From NCBI GenBank assembly GCA_024233115.1, contig JACKQB010000006.1, positions 186,001 to 250,000 of the forward strand: a stretch of DNA of 64,000 nt, written 5' to 3'. The position numbers and the translations under genes are program-made. Shown here piece after piece: positions 52,062 through 60,628 of this stretch. The DNA comes from Akkermansiaceae bacterium. GTDB lineage: Bacteria > Verrucomicrobiota > Verrucomicrobiia > Verrucomicrobiales > Akkermansiaceae. Within the stretch, counting starts at the first letter, position 1. Each line of letters opens with the position of its first letter. The notes under the pieces are model-generated. The model did no database searches. It saw only the letters and a program-made list of their open reading frames with translations, and was not told where the DNA came from.

Positions 52062-54404
52062 TCATCGATTGGGTCTTTTCAGATGTTTGTTGGTTGCCAG
52101 GACATACACGGGTCCGAGGGTGATATACTGCACTCTCAGATCCGGCGTGTTTGAGCCGGCGGCGGTTGTTGTTGTAACCGAGTTGCTCCCCTTTTTGAAA
52201 ATGAATGCCTTGGTGACTACCGGCAGGCTGCGCAGCTTGTTCCAATTCTTGTCATAGACAGTCGCCGCACCGCCCCCCTCGAATTTCATGTATTCGTTGG
52301 GTTCGATGATCCCCTTGACGGCCAGCTCGCCGCCGTCCACCTTGATAAGTGGATCTTTCAAAGCGCCGGCGCCCTCCATGACATGGATCACCACCTGCGG
52401 CTCCTGCGCCTCATTGGGGTTCAGCAGCTCCATACTGGCTCCAGTCCGAATGTGCTGGAAACGGGGCACCGCACCCCACTCCTGGTCAATGGAGAACGGG
52501 GCGTCTTTTCCCGTAGTGCGCCCCATGACCCGGTGCGGCGTGTAGATGAATTGACCATCGGCGTTCTTGCCAAGCACCAGGACATCCTCACCCTGGTAAT
52601 GGTGACCGTTTTTAGTCAAAAAACCGGCGACAAACTCCGCATCCGCATCGTCAAACACCGGGGCCAGTTCGACCCAGTGTTTGAAAAGCTGAAACGCATG
52701 ACCGGTCAGGCCGTAGCTCTTCAGTGTATCCAGGCTCAGGCTGGCACCGCTTTGTCCTCCCAACAACGATGCCCGCCGACTTCCCATGGTGATCCCATCC
52801 ATCACATCAAAATGCAGATCCAACATACTAACAGCATACTCGGTGTGTTTACGGCCTTTTTGATGGAGCCGTGGCCCGACCCGGATATCGCGATACCCGA
52901 TAGCCCCGCTGATCGCCCGGGCGGCACTGAACTGGTGCTCAAAATTGGCCGGCAAGTTTCCACCCACCCTGCTGCCGGTAACGGGCTGGTCCACCCGACT
53001 GTAAACGTAGTCGGTGAAATCACGGACATACCACGGGTATTGCCCCATCCTGCCGGTGCCGTCAAAGTGAAGATGCCCGACATTCATCTCGTTAAGGAAG
53101 TCACCGTATTCGCCGCAAATTTCCTCGGCCAGACTGTCGGGTTGGCCAAAATCGTCCTCGAAATTAAACGAGCCATTGACCTCGACACATCCAGCCATTT
53201 CGGCGCCGGCTTGGTGTGCCTTCGCGGTGCTGCCACCGTATCCGCGCGAGCATTTTTCCAGAACCCACACACCATCTTTCCCATAGGTGGTTTTTTTCGC
53301 CCGGATGATCTCGTTGCCAACCCGCATGAATACCTCATCCCTCTTATCGAGGTATTCCTTTTCGACACGAAACCGTACCGTCGTGGCGTCAGGATCAATC
53401 GCCTCCACCAACTTGCCGGAGGCCCAGCACATGATCCGCTTATCCACAACAGTGGGTGAAATGTATTTTTTGTAGTACTTATCAATCTGGGGGCTGAGGC
53501 TTTTGAGTTGTAAATGGATGCCACGGGCCGCCAGGTAATCACTGTAAGCGCGCAGATCGGCTTTCCCGTTTGGAAAAACACGGGGGTCCACCGCAACCAT
53601 GCTTTGTCCACCGACCCTCCAGTCCTTGGTAAACATATACACACGATTGGCTCCGCTGGGAATGACATAGGCCTCGGTCATTGCGTAGAGGTCTTCCAGG
53701 TTTTCTGCCGCGACACTTACCTTGGCGATGGTCGAAAACTTTTTCACCCACTGATCGACCCATGCCATCACATCGGCTTCGGTCCAGGTCTTCCGGCCTG
53801 CCGGGCGCACCATGTGGCCGGCCTGGCTCTGGGCCGACCAGATCTCCGCCAGCACCGCATCACGGGCGCCCCCCCGCAGCGTATCATCGTAAAGCACCAC
53901 ACTGCCACGTGTCCCGTCGGGCCGGGGCCGACCCCAGAGGTAGGGCCATTGGAGTTCCAGCTTCTTTTTTCTACGACCACCGGTATCGACGGTCATTAAA
54001 TCATTGAGCGTGTACGCAGCGATCTGCTTGGCATCGATTACCAAACCCAGGCTGTGATCCCGGCCGTTCCCGATACCCCGGGCCTCCAGCAAATGGATCG
54101 CCACATGCTTGGGATAGGTATCAACCTGGAAAAGAAAACTTGGTGAGCCGCGGGGATGCGACACCTTGATCTTGTTTCCCGTCGTCTCAACCTCACTCAG
54201 GTGCACATCGGCATTTTTCCCACCTCGCACATTGTGAAGATAGAACCCGGATGACGATTTCGATGGCAGCAGATGCTCCCCGCCCAACACCAGCGCCGAG
54301 ACCCGACCGGAGCCATCAAAACAGAGTTCCGATGCGGCTTGGGCGGTCAACGGAGATAACAGACTTATGATGACAAAAACCCTTATTCTAAAAAATGATT
54401 TCAC
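52062..54404 (-). CDS. Large secreted protein of unknown family in the glycan-degradation run
   Basis: A 780-residue secreted protein with a signal peptide (residues 1-23, ending AQA). I do not recognise the family. The layout fits a carbohydrate-active enzyme: an N-terminal beta-rich region (about 25-200), a probable TIM-barrel-like middle (about 240-560) with YSDYLAARGIHLQLKSLSP and VGHLHFDGTGRMG, the latter looking like a strand-end acidic site, and a C-terminal beta-sandwich (about 640-780). The acidic residue in HFDG is a candidate catalytic residue. It is co-oriented and 30-67 bases from sulfatase genes on either side, which supports a role in the same glycan. Not confirmed to be an enzyme. 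Confidence 0.7.
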   Translation of the reverse strand: MKSFFRIRVFVIISLLSPLTAQAASELCFDGSGRVSALVLGGEHLLPSKSSSGFYLHNVRGGKNADVHLSEVETTGNKIKVSHPRGSPSFLFQVDTYPKHVAIHLLEARGIGNGRDHSLGLVIDAKQIAAYTLNDLMTVDTGGRRKKKLELQWPYLWGRPRPDGTRGSVVLYDDTLRGGARDAVLAEIWSAQSQAGHMVRPAGRKTWTEADVMAWVDQWVKKFSTIAKVSVAAENLEDLYAMTEAYVIPSGANRVYMFTKDWRVGGQSMVAVDPRVFPNGKADLRAYSDYLAARGIHLQLKSLSPQIDKYYKKYISPTVVDKRIMCWASGKLVEAIDPDATTVRFRVEKEYLDKRDEVFMRVGNEIIRAKKTTYGKDGVWVLEKCSRGYGGSTAKAHQAGAEMAGCVEVNGSFNFEDDFGQPDSLAEEICGEYGDFLNEMNVGHLHFDGTGRMGQYPWYVRDFTDYVYSRVDQPVTGSRVGGNLPANFEHQFSAARAISGAIGYRDIRVGPRLHQKGRKHTEYAVSMLDLHFDVMDGITMGSRRASLLGGQSGASLSLDTLKSYGLTGHAFQLFKHWVELAPVFDDADAEFVAGFLTKNGHHYQGEDVLVLGKNADGQFIYTPHRVMGRTTGKDAPFSIDQEWGAVPRFQHIRTGASMELLNPNEAQEPQVVIHVMEGAGALKDPLIKVDGGELAVKGIIEPNEYMKFEGGGAATVYDKNWNKLRSLPVVTKAFIFKKGSNSVTTTTAAGSNTPDLRVQYITLGPVYVLATNKHLKRPNR

Positions 54405-54471
54405 GGTGGTTTACGATGGTGATGTTGTTGCAACGGCGCCCAGTTTGGAAAACAGGCGGTCGTCTCGATCT

Positions 54472-55884
54472 CTATTGCTTACCCAGAGGTACCGGATTCT
54501 CGACTGAGCCCGCAGGCCGGACCTTGGCTTTCATGTCTTTTTCAAATCCTTGCATCGCTGCTTTCAACTGCTGGACGACTTCAGGGTGTTGGGCGGCAAC
54601 GTTGTTCTTTTCGGAAATATCTTCATCCAAATGATAGAGCGCCTCCTTGCCGTCGACGATACGGAGTTTCCACGACTTCCAGCGCACCCCCTCAAGCACC
54701 CCCCAATGGGCATAAAAGAAATACTCATGCGGGCTGTCGGCTCCTTTTACTAGTGCCGGCATCATGTCCTTGCCATCAATCACGAGATCATCCGGCAACT
54801 TGGCACCACTGAGCTTGGCAAATGTGGGCAGCACATCCATCGCCGTGAGCAGTTTGTGATTTTCGACACCTGCGGGAATTCCCTTCGGCCAGCGGATTAC
54901 TGTGGGCACACGTTGCCCCCCCTCCAAGGTGCTACCTTTTTTTCCACTCAAGGGATTGGCGGAACCTTTGGCTGGACCATTGTCCGATGTAAAGAGCACA
55001 ATGGTGTTTTCATCGATCCCCTGCTCCTTCAATGTCTTGAGGATCTCACCAACCGACCAGTCGATCTCATAGATGGCTGTTGAAAAAATACCTGGCTTAC
55101 CAGCGCCATTGACCTTGAGTTGCTCGGCGTATTCCTTTTTCATTTCAGGCGACGCCGCAAGTGGGCCATGCGGGAGCGGGTGTGCCACGTAGAGGAAAAA
55201 TCTCTCGTCTTTGTGCCGTTTGATGAAATCAACCGCACGTTTGGTGATACGCCGGGTCAAGTAGTCCGCATCCGGATCAAGCTCGACAACCTTCTCACCT
55301 TCTAACAATGGAAGTGGTGGAAACTTGAAAATCCTCTGGTTCTTATGCTTCGGATGAATGTCATGGCTGTAGGGAATACCAAAGTATTCCTCAAAACCCT
55401 GACGGGTCGGCAAGAACTCGGGCTGATCACCCAGATGCCACTTGCCGAACATACCCGTCTTGTAGCCTGCGGATTGAGCCACCTCGGCAATCGTCAGCTC
55501 CCTGGGGTTCAGGCCCCGACCATCCCCTGCCAGACAGACGGGAAACCGTCGACCGGCAGGGACATGCTTCATTTTGACCGCAATCGACGACGGCACATCC
55601 ATATCGATGCGCGCCGGATAGCAGCCGGTCATCAGTGCCGCGCGCGAGGGTGTGCAGAGCGGAGCAGCAACGTAAAAACTGGTCAGTCGGGCCCCTTCCT
55701 TCGCCATCTGATCGATGTTTGGCGTATAGACGTGCTTGCCACCAAAACAGCCCAGGTCGGCGTATCCCTGGTCATCGGTGAAGATGATGATGAAGTTCGG
55801 CTTCTGGGTGTCGGCCGAGAGACTCACCGGAACAAACATGAGTACAAGAAACAGAAATTTCATGGGGTTGACTATAGTGATCAT
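54472..55884 (-). CDS. Secreted sulfatase (formylglycine type)
   Basis: A 470-residue sulfatase. The signal peptide ends near residue 24. The formylglycine site is APLCTPSRAALMTGCYP, cysteine 77. Downstream markers are KWHLGDQPEFLPT and LFTSDNGPAKG, with histidines in YVAHPLPHGPL. It lies nine bases after the next upstream sulfatase gene and 67 before the 780-residue protein, so it is part of the same long transcript. The start at 55884 has several in-frame methionines; the one at about 55860 (MKFLFLV) gives the cleanest signal peptide and may be the true start. Confidence 0.92.
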   Translation of the reverse strand: MITIVNPMKFLFLVLMFVPVSLSADTQKPNFIIIFTDDQGYADLGCFGGKHVYTPNIDQMAKEGARLTSFYVAAPLCTPSRAALMTGCYPARIDMDVPSSIAVKMKHVPAGRRFPVCLAGDGRGLNPRELTIAEVAQSAGYKTGMFGKWHLGDQPEFLPTRQGFEEYFGIPYSHDIHPKHKNQRIFKFPPLPLLEGEKVVELDPDADYLTRRITKRAVDFIKRHKDERFFLYVAHPLPHGPLAASPEMKKEYAEQLKVNGAGKPGIFSTAIYEIDWSVGEILKTLKEQGIDENTIVLFTSDNGPAKGSANPLSGKKGSTLEGGQRVPTVIRWPKGIPAGVENHKLLTAMDVLPTFAKLSGAKLPDDLVIDGKDMMPALVKGADSPHEYFFYAHWGVLEGVRWKSWKLRIVDGKEALYHLDEDISEKNNVAAQHPEVVQQLKAAMQGFEKDMKAKVRPAGSVENPVPLGKQ

Positions 55885-55893
55885 AAGGTTTTG

Positions 55894-57336
55894 TTAGTAT
55901 TGTTGTTTTTTGCCGCGCTTCTTCTTCCAGTCGGGTGTATTCAGATTTCCTGGGTAGGCATTCGCAGGGCGGTCAGTGCCGTCCTGATTCCAGTCGCCAA
56001 GCTCCTTGCGGGTCTTTGCCGCCATTTTTTGTAGTGCATCGGTTTGTTCGGGATGGGCTTTCGACAGGTTATTCTTTTCAGCAGGATCATCTGTTAGTTT
56101 ATTCAACGCCGGATGGTTGAGGTTCTTATAGGCACCTTTGTTTTTCGCCCAATAGACAAGGTTCGCAGAATTGCGTGGCAGGTGTAGTTTCCATGGCCCA
56201 CGGCGAACCGCTTCGAGCGTCAAGCCATTGTAGTATGCAAATTCTGTGCGTGGGCTTTTGTCGGTAGCCCCCTTCAAGAGCGGCATGAGATTGTAACCGT
56301 CGTATTTTCGATCCTTAGGTAAGGATGCTCCACTGACAGCAGCAATGGTCGGCAGGAAATCCAGCGCCGCAACCATCTCCCCACTCACCTGCTTTGCGGG
56401 GATGTTCCCGGGCCAGCGGACCAGCGCCGGCACTCGGTGCCCGCCCTCCATGGTGCTGTATTTCCCCTCGGAGAACGGCTTTGCCGAGCCGGCCGGAAGC
56501 CAGGGCCCGTTGTCCGAGGCAAAAATGACCAGCGTCTCTTTTTCGATACCCAATTCCTTCAGTTCATCCAAAACGAGCCCCACATGGTGGTCCAGTTCAC
56601 GCACCATGGCAGGCAGCACGGCGGGATTCATTCCACCTTTCTTCTTTTTATACGATACCCACTCGGCATCGGTGCAAAACTCTTTGTTAGGCGACCAGGG
56701 GCCGTGCACCAGATAGTGCGCGAGGTAGATGAAAAACGGTTTCTTTGCCGCCTGTTGTTCCTTCATGAAGGCAATCGTCGCATCGGTCAGTTTCTGATGG
56801 GCCTGGGCAAACATGATCATCCCCTGCGGCTCTTCGTTGTGCAGCCATACGTTGGCTTTACCGACCGGAAAATTATACAGGCTGCCCACGTATTGATCAA
56901 AACCCTGCTTGCGCGGGGCATACCATTCCGGCTCGCCCAAATGCCACTTTCCAAACGCGGCCGTCGCGTAACCCTGCGGTTTGAGAAGTTCGGCAATTGT
57001 GATCTCGCTCAATGGCAGGCCGACGTGTTGGTTCCAATCGACATCCCTCGGGTTACCATTCGGGCAAACCGGCAATCCGGCACGCTGTGGATAGCGACCG
57101 GTCAACAGCGCCGCACGGCTAGGAGAGCAGACATTGCTGGCCGACAGGTAATTGGTAAAGCGCATGCCGTCGGCAGCGAGCTTGTCGATGTTAGGTGTTT
57201 TTGTGACCGAGCCATAACAGCCAAGGTCACCGTAACCCATATCATCCACGCAGATGAGGAGAATGTTCGGTTTTTCTGCAGCGAAGCTGATCGCAGTGGT
57301 TAACAGCAAGGCGAGAAGGCATAGTTTGATTTTCAT
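55894..57336 (-). CDS. Secreted sulfatase (formylglycine type)
   Basis: A 480-residue sulfatase with a signal peptide (about 1-20). The active site is SNVCSPSRAALLTGRYP, cysteine 70. It shows KPNILLICVDDMGYGDLGCYG, KWHLGEPEWYAP and IFASDNGPWL, with a lysine-rich end (PDWKKKRGKKQQY). It is nine bases from the next sulfatase gene and 11 from the beta-helix gene. Together these neighbours suggest stepwise desulfation followed by depolymerisation of one glycan. Confidence 0.92.
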   Translation of the reverse strand: MKIKLCLLALLLTTAISFAAEKPNILLICVDDMGYGDLGCYGSVTKTPNIDKLAADGMRFTNYLSASNVCSPSRAALLTGRYPQRAGLPVCPNGNPRDVDWNQHVGLPLSEITIAELLKPQGYATAAFGKWHLGEPEWYAPRKQGFDQYVGSLYNFPVGKANVWLHNEEPQGMIMFAQAHQKLTDATIAFMKEQQAAKKPFFIYLAHYLVHGPWSPNKEFCTDAEWVSYKKKKGGMNPAVLPAMVRELDHHVGLVLDELKELGIEKETLVIFASDNGPWLPAGSAKPFSEGKYSTMEGGHRVPALVRWPGNIPAKQVSGEMVAALDFLPTIAAVSGASLPKDRKYDGYNLMPLLKGATDKSPRTEFAYYNGLTLEAVRRGPWKLHLPRNSANLVYWAKNKGAYKNLNHPALNKLTDDPAEKNNLSKAHPEQTDALQKMAAKTRKELGDWNQDGTDRPANAYPGNLNTPDWKKKRGKKQQY

Positions 57337-57347
57337 ATTATTTCCGT

Positions 57348-59231
57348 TTAGTCTCTGGGTTTTCTTTCGGGTTTTTTCTCCCTTTGCTTACGCTTCTTTT
57401 CAGTTTCCTCCAGCTTCTTTGCCTGCGATGCTTTCTCCTGCTCCCACTTTGCGCGATCCAGTGGAGGGAAGATCTTCTTAAGTTCGTCCAAAGAATAGGC
57501 ATTGCGATCATCAATCGTTAGATATTTTTTCTTGGATGGATCGACAGGGCCAAGCACGACTTTGGGAACTTCCCGATCATAAAACTTTCCTGCATCCAGC
57601 GGCGGGCATGGGGTGTTATCCGTCAGCAGCAAATTAACCCCCTCCTCCGTCGGAGCTGGAGCCAATTTGTTCTGCTCTTTAGAATTGTTCCGGTAAACAA
57701 CCCCGACTCCTCCACGGCGGCGGAACTTTAGTTCACTGACGTTGTCGTGGGCGATGACACCGGATGTGCCGTTATCCGAATAGACCGATCCGGCGGCGTG
57801 GACTCCGAAGCCCTGCCCCTTGAAACCGGTGAAGGTGTTGTAGGCGATCACCTGCTTGAGCAGTTCCGGATACCCTTGGGTGTTCACATAATAGCCACCG
57901 ACATCGTGTGACGCGAGATAAGCGATATCCATGACCAGATTGAACCGGATATCAGATTCCCTACCGAACCTGCCGACACCAAACCCACGCTGGCCGCCGT
58001 CGATTCCGGAATTTCCAACCCGGCGGATCACATTCCTGAGCACATGGTTGCGCTTGCCCCATACTTGCACGCCAGCAGTCCTCCGGCCCAGCCAGCCGAT
58101 GTCTTCAATAAGGCATTGTTCGAGAATGTTGTCTGATCCCTCGATCCGCACACCCCCACCCCAGCTGTGCGCGATCCGGTTGCGCCACAGACGGTTTTTT
58201 TCACCCGAAACATAGACACCACACGAGGCGTCGACCCGACCACCGTAATCGGTCGCAGTAAACGCCGTCCAGGGAGACGGATAGAGAACCACACACTTGC
58301 GGACCTCGCAGCCGACCGCATCATCCATCCGGATCGAGGCCGCCTTGAAATGCAGTCCCTCGACAACGATGTGTTTGCGCTCGCGCAGGTCCAGTCCCCA
58401 CAAACGATGCCTGATCTCTATCGTAGACTTGTCGGTGGTGCTTGTTTTCGGCGGATGGAAATAGAGGCGTTTTTTATCCGGACTCCAGAACCACTCTTCG
58501 GGCGCATCAAGGGCGGCCAGACTGTTGATGATGTAGCCCCTGCCAGTGCCCATCCTGGTGGTGTTCTGCTTGTTCCACGCGCGATGGCCGAATGCAAAGA
58601 TGTTCAGTGTATCGCCTTTGGACGGCAGGATCAGGCCGGTGCAGGATGTAAAGGGATTGCGTCCGTGCATACCCGAATAAATGCCGCCCTGGAAATGATT
58701 CTCCGGAAAATCCTTCACTGCGGGAAACTTCACAATGCTCTGGTCGGGTGCCGGCGGCATCAGGATTTCCGTCGGCAGGTAATTTTTCTTGTCGGTGGCC
58801 AGCAAGGTCTCCTCCTCACCCATATCCGGGAAGCGTGCCACCTTCATGCGTTTGCCATCGACAAAGATCTGCCACACTTTTTCAGATGCGGGAATCGTCA
58901 TGATTCTCCCACTATACACATTCCACGTGTCCTCAACGATATCACAACCATTGATTTCAACCCGATCGTTTTGATACGGCCTGAAGGTTAGATCATCCGT
59001 CTTCGGAGCCATGGTCTCACGATAGATACCGGCGTGGATCAGGCAGTGATCGCCGGACTGCATGACTGAGGTGGCTTTGCCAATGGTGAGGAACGGGGCG
59101 TCCAGCGATCCGGGATTCGAGTCGCTGCCATTCACCGCCACATGAATCTCCGCGGCATGGATCATGCAGGGTGACATGAGCAGGCTCAGCACCCAGCCAG
59201 CTTTCAATTTTTGATGGATGTTCGATTTCAT
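57348..59231 (-). CDS. Secreted right-handed beta-helix protein, candidate polysaccharide-active enzyme
   Basis: A 627-residue exported protein. The signal peptide (about 1-26) leads into an N-terminal IHVAVNGSDSNPGSLDAPFLTIGKA segment, the usual opening of DUF1565-type beta-helix proteins. Repeating strands with G-x-x-I/V and N-x-I pattern span about 60-560, and a central IEGSDNILEQCLIEDIGW region belongs to the helix. A basic C-terminal tail (about 590-627, rich in lysine and glutamate) is predicted coiled and unusual. Such folds occur in polysaccharide lyases and GH families; no catalytic residues can be assigned. It is placed between sulfatase and putative glycosidase genes. Confidence 0.75.
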   Translation of the reverse strand: MKSNIHQKLKAGWVLSLLMSPCMIHAAEIHVAVNGSDSNPGSLDAPFLTIGKATSVMQSGDHCLIHAGIYRETMAPKTDDLTFRPYQNDRVEINGCDIVEDTWNVYSGRIMTIPASEKVWQIFVDGKRMKVARFPDMGEEETLLATDKKNYLPTEILMPPAPDQSIVKFPAVKDFPENHFQGGIYSGMHGRNPFTSCTGLILPSKGDTLNIFAFGHRAWNKQNTTRMGTGRGYIINSLAALDAPEEWFWSPDKKRLYFHPPKTSTTDKSTIEIRHRLWGLDLRERKHIVVEGLHFKAASIRMDDAVGCEVRKCVVLYPSPWTAFTATDYGGRVDASCGVYVSGEKNRLWRNRIAHSWGGGVRIEGSDNILEQCLIEDIGWLGRRTAGVQVWGKRNHVLRNVIRRVGNSGIDGGQRGFGVGRFGRESDIRFNLVMDIAYLASHDVGGYYVNTQGYPELLKQVIAYNTFTGFKGQGFGVHAAGSVYSDNGTSGVIAHDNVSELKFRRRGGVGVVYRNNSKEQNKLAPAPTEEGVNLLLTDNTPCPPLDAGKFYDREVPKVVLGPVDPSKKKYLTIDDRNAYSLDELKKIFPPLDRAKWEQEKASQAKKLEETEKKRKQREKKPERKPRD

Positions 59232-59291
59232 ATGTCTGCTTGTTACATGAGCAAATACCCAGGACTAACAGAGCCTAAAGACCTTCGTGAG

Positions 59292-60524
59292 CTATTGTTT
59301 GATAAATTCACACGTCCCCTTCCCAAGATCGAGCACAACCTCGACATGTTTGAACCTACGTCTCCAAACGTCACCGTTTCTTTTTCCATCTTCCTGAGGT
59401 GGCCCCAATGGCATACTCCATTCTGGGAACGGCTGCACGTTTTTAAACAACTCCGTTCCCGCATTGTTAGCTAACGGCTGCACGGAGTACTTCAAATACG
59501 AGTGTTCCCCCGCAGCGATCAGGAACATGGCCAGTTTGAAGTCGAAATAGGCATAGATCTCCGCCAGTTCATTCTGTTCTTCGGGTTGCAGCTTGTTCCA
59601 GAATTCAGGCATCGCCTTACGCGCCTTGTCCTGTTTCTGGGCCAGCGTGAGTTCCTTCACCGGGGTGGGTCGCTTTGCACTGACCGATAAGCGGATCATT
59701 TTTCCGGCTTTGGCGGCTTGTTGGATCAGACTGATCCCCTTGTGGGCATTCGCCACATAACCACCACCGGGGCGCTCAAAGGATTCAATGTAGGCGCAGT
59801 GGATATAGTCCATCACATAGGGCATGTTTCCGCCGGGCCGGTTCACACGCAGAAAATTTCCAGTCAAGACAACCTCATCGGCATACTCATCCCGGCACTG
59901 GGCGAGCAAGGGTTTGAGGCCTTTTCCCCGGTAGTCTTTCCATACCAGCTTACCTGCGTGGTCAACGTGTTTGCCTCCCCGCCTGCCGCAATCGAGTGCC
60001 TTGACCAGGGCGTCAATAAAGAAACTCTGCCCCTTTGCGCCGCTTTGGATCTGTTTTCCCGCCTCGTCGATCCACCATTGGCGCATACCTGGATCCAGCA
60101 GGTTATAATAAGGACAATCACCACCGACCACCGGTTTACCCTCGGCCTGATACAGATAGTGCTCAGGGTTCGTCTTGAAGTGTCCTTTTTTCAGACCCTT
60201 GCTGTCGTAGTCTTTTTCCAGGTTCATGTATCCGACGCCATACAGCCTGTTAGGATACCTGGCCTTGAATTTGTCCAGCGGCCCTGACACGCCGATGACT
60301 TTGGACGCCTTGCAAATGATATCGATTTCCTTGTCCGTGAAGTTGCCCCTCTTTCTCAGGTAGAGCCATCGCTGGGGAGTTTCCCAGGAGTATGGTGAGA
60401 TTTTCTCCAGATGCTTCGGCAAATAGCCCATCATTTCTTCCGGAGTCATCGCTGTTGCTGCGGGACCGACAGCAGAAATCGATGCGATGGCTAGTATCAG
60501 TGACTTGGTATGGCTGGGGTTCAT
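59292..60524 (-). CDS. Secreted putative glycosidase (GHL-type) of the glycan run
   Basis: A 410-residue exported protein, using the ATG at 60524 (MNPSHTKSL) because it gives a clear signal peptide ending near AATA. The body resembles the 'hypothetical glycosyl hydrolase' (GHL) TIM-barrel families: FFIDALVKALDCGRRGGKHV near residue 176 looks like a strand-end D-A/D-x pair, and YADEVVLTGNFLRVNRPGG follows. No catalytic pair can be assigned. It is 60 bases from the beta-helix gene and 104 from the GH116-type gene, on the same strand. The identity as a hydrolase is inferred from fold pattern and neighbours only. Confidence 0.6.
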   Translation of the reverse strand: MNPSHTKSLILAIASISAVGPAATAMTPEEMMGYLPKHLEKISPYSWETPQRWLYLRKRGNFTDKEIDIICKASKVIGVSGPLDKFKARYPNRLYGVGYMNLEKDYDSKGLKKGHFKTNPEHYLYQAEGKPVVGGDCPYYNLLDPGMRQWWIDEAGKQIQSGAKGQSFFIDALVKALDCGRRGGKHVDHAGKLVWKDYRGKGLKPLLAQCRDEYADEVVLTGNFLRVNRPGGNMPYVMDYIHCAYIESFERPGGGYVANAHKGISLIQQAAKAGKMIRLSVSAKRPTPVKELTLAQKQDKARKAMPEFWNKLQPEEQNELAEIYAYFDFKLAMFLIAAGEHSYLKYSVQPLANNAGTELFKNVQPFPEWSMPLGPPQEDGKRNGDVWRRRFKHVEVVLDLGKGTCEFIKQ

Positions 60525-60628
60525 GGTTTTCACGCGATTTGGATTTGTTGGGAATTTCATATCTAACATTACGATGATTATAGCGGGCTCCTATTTAGAT
60601 GAAATGAAGATGTCTATTTTCAGCATAG

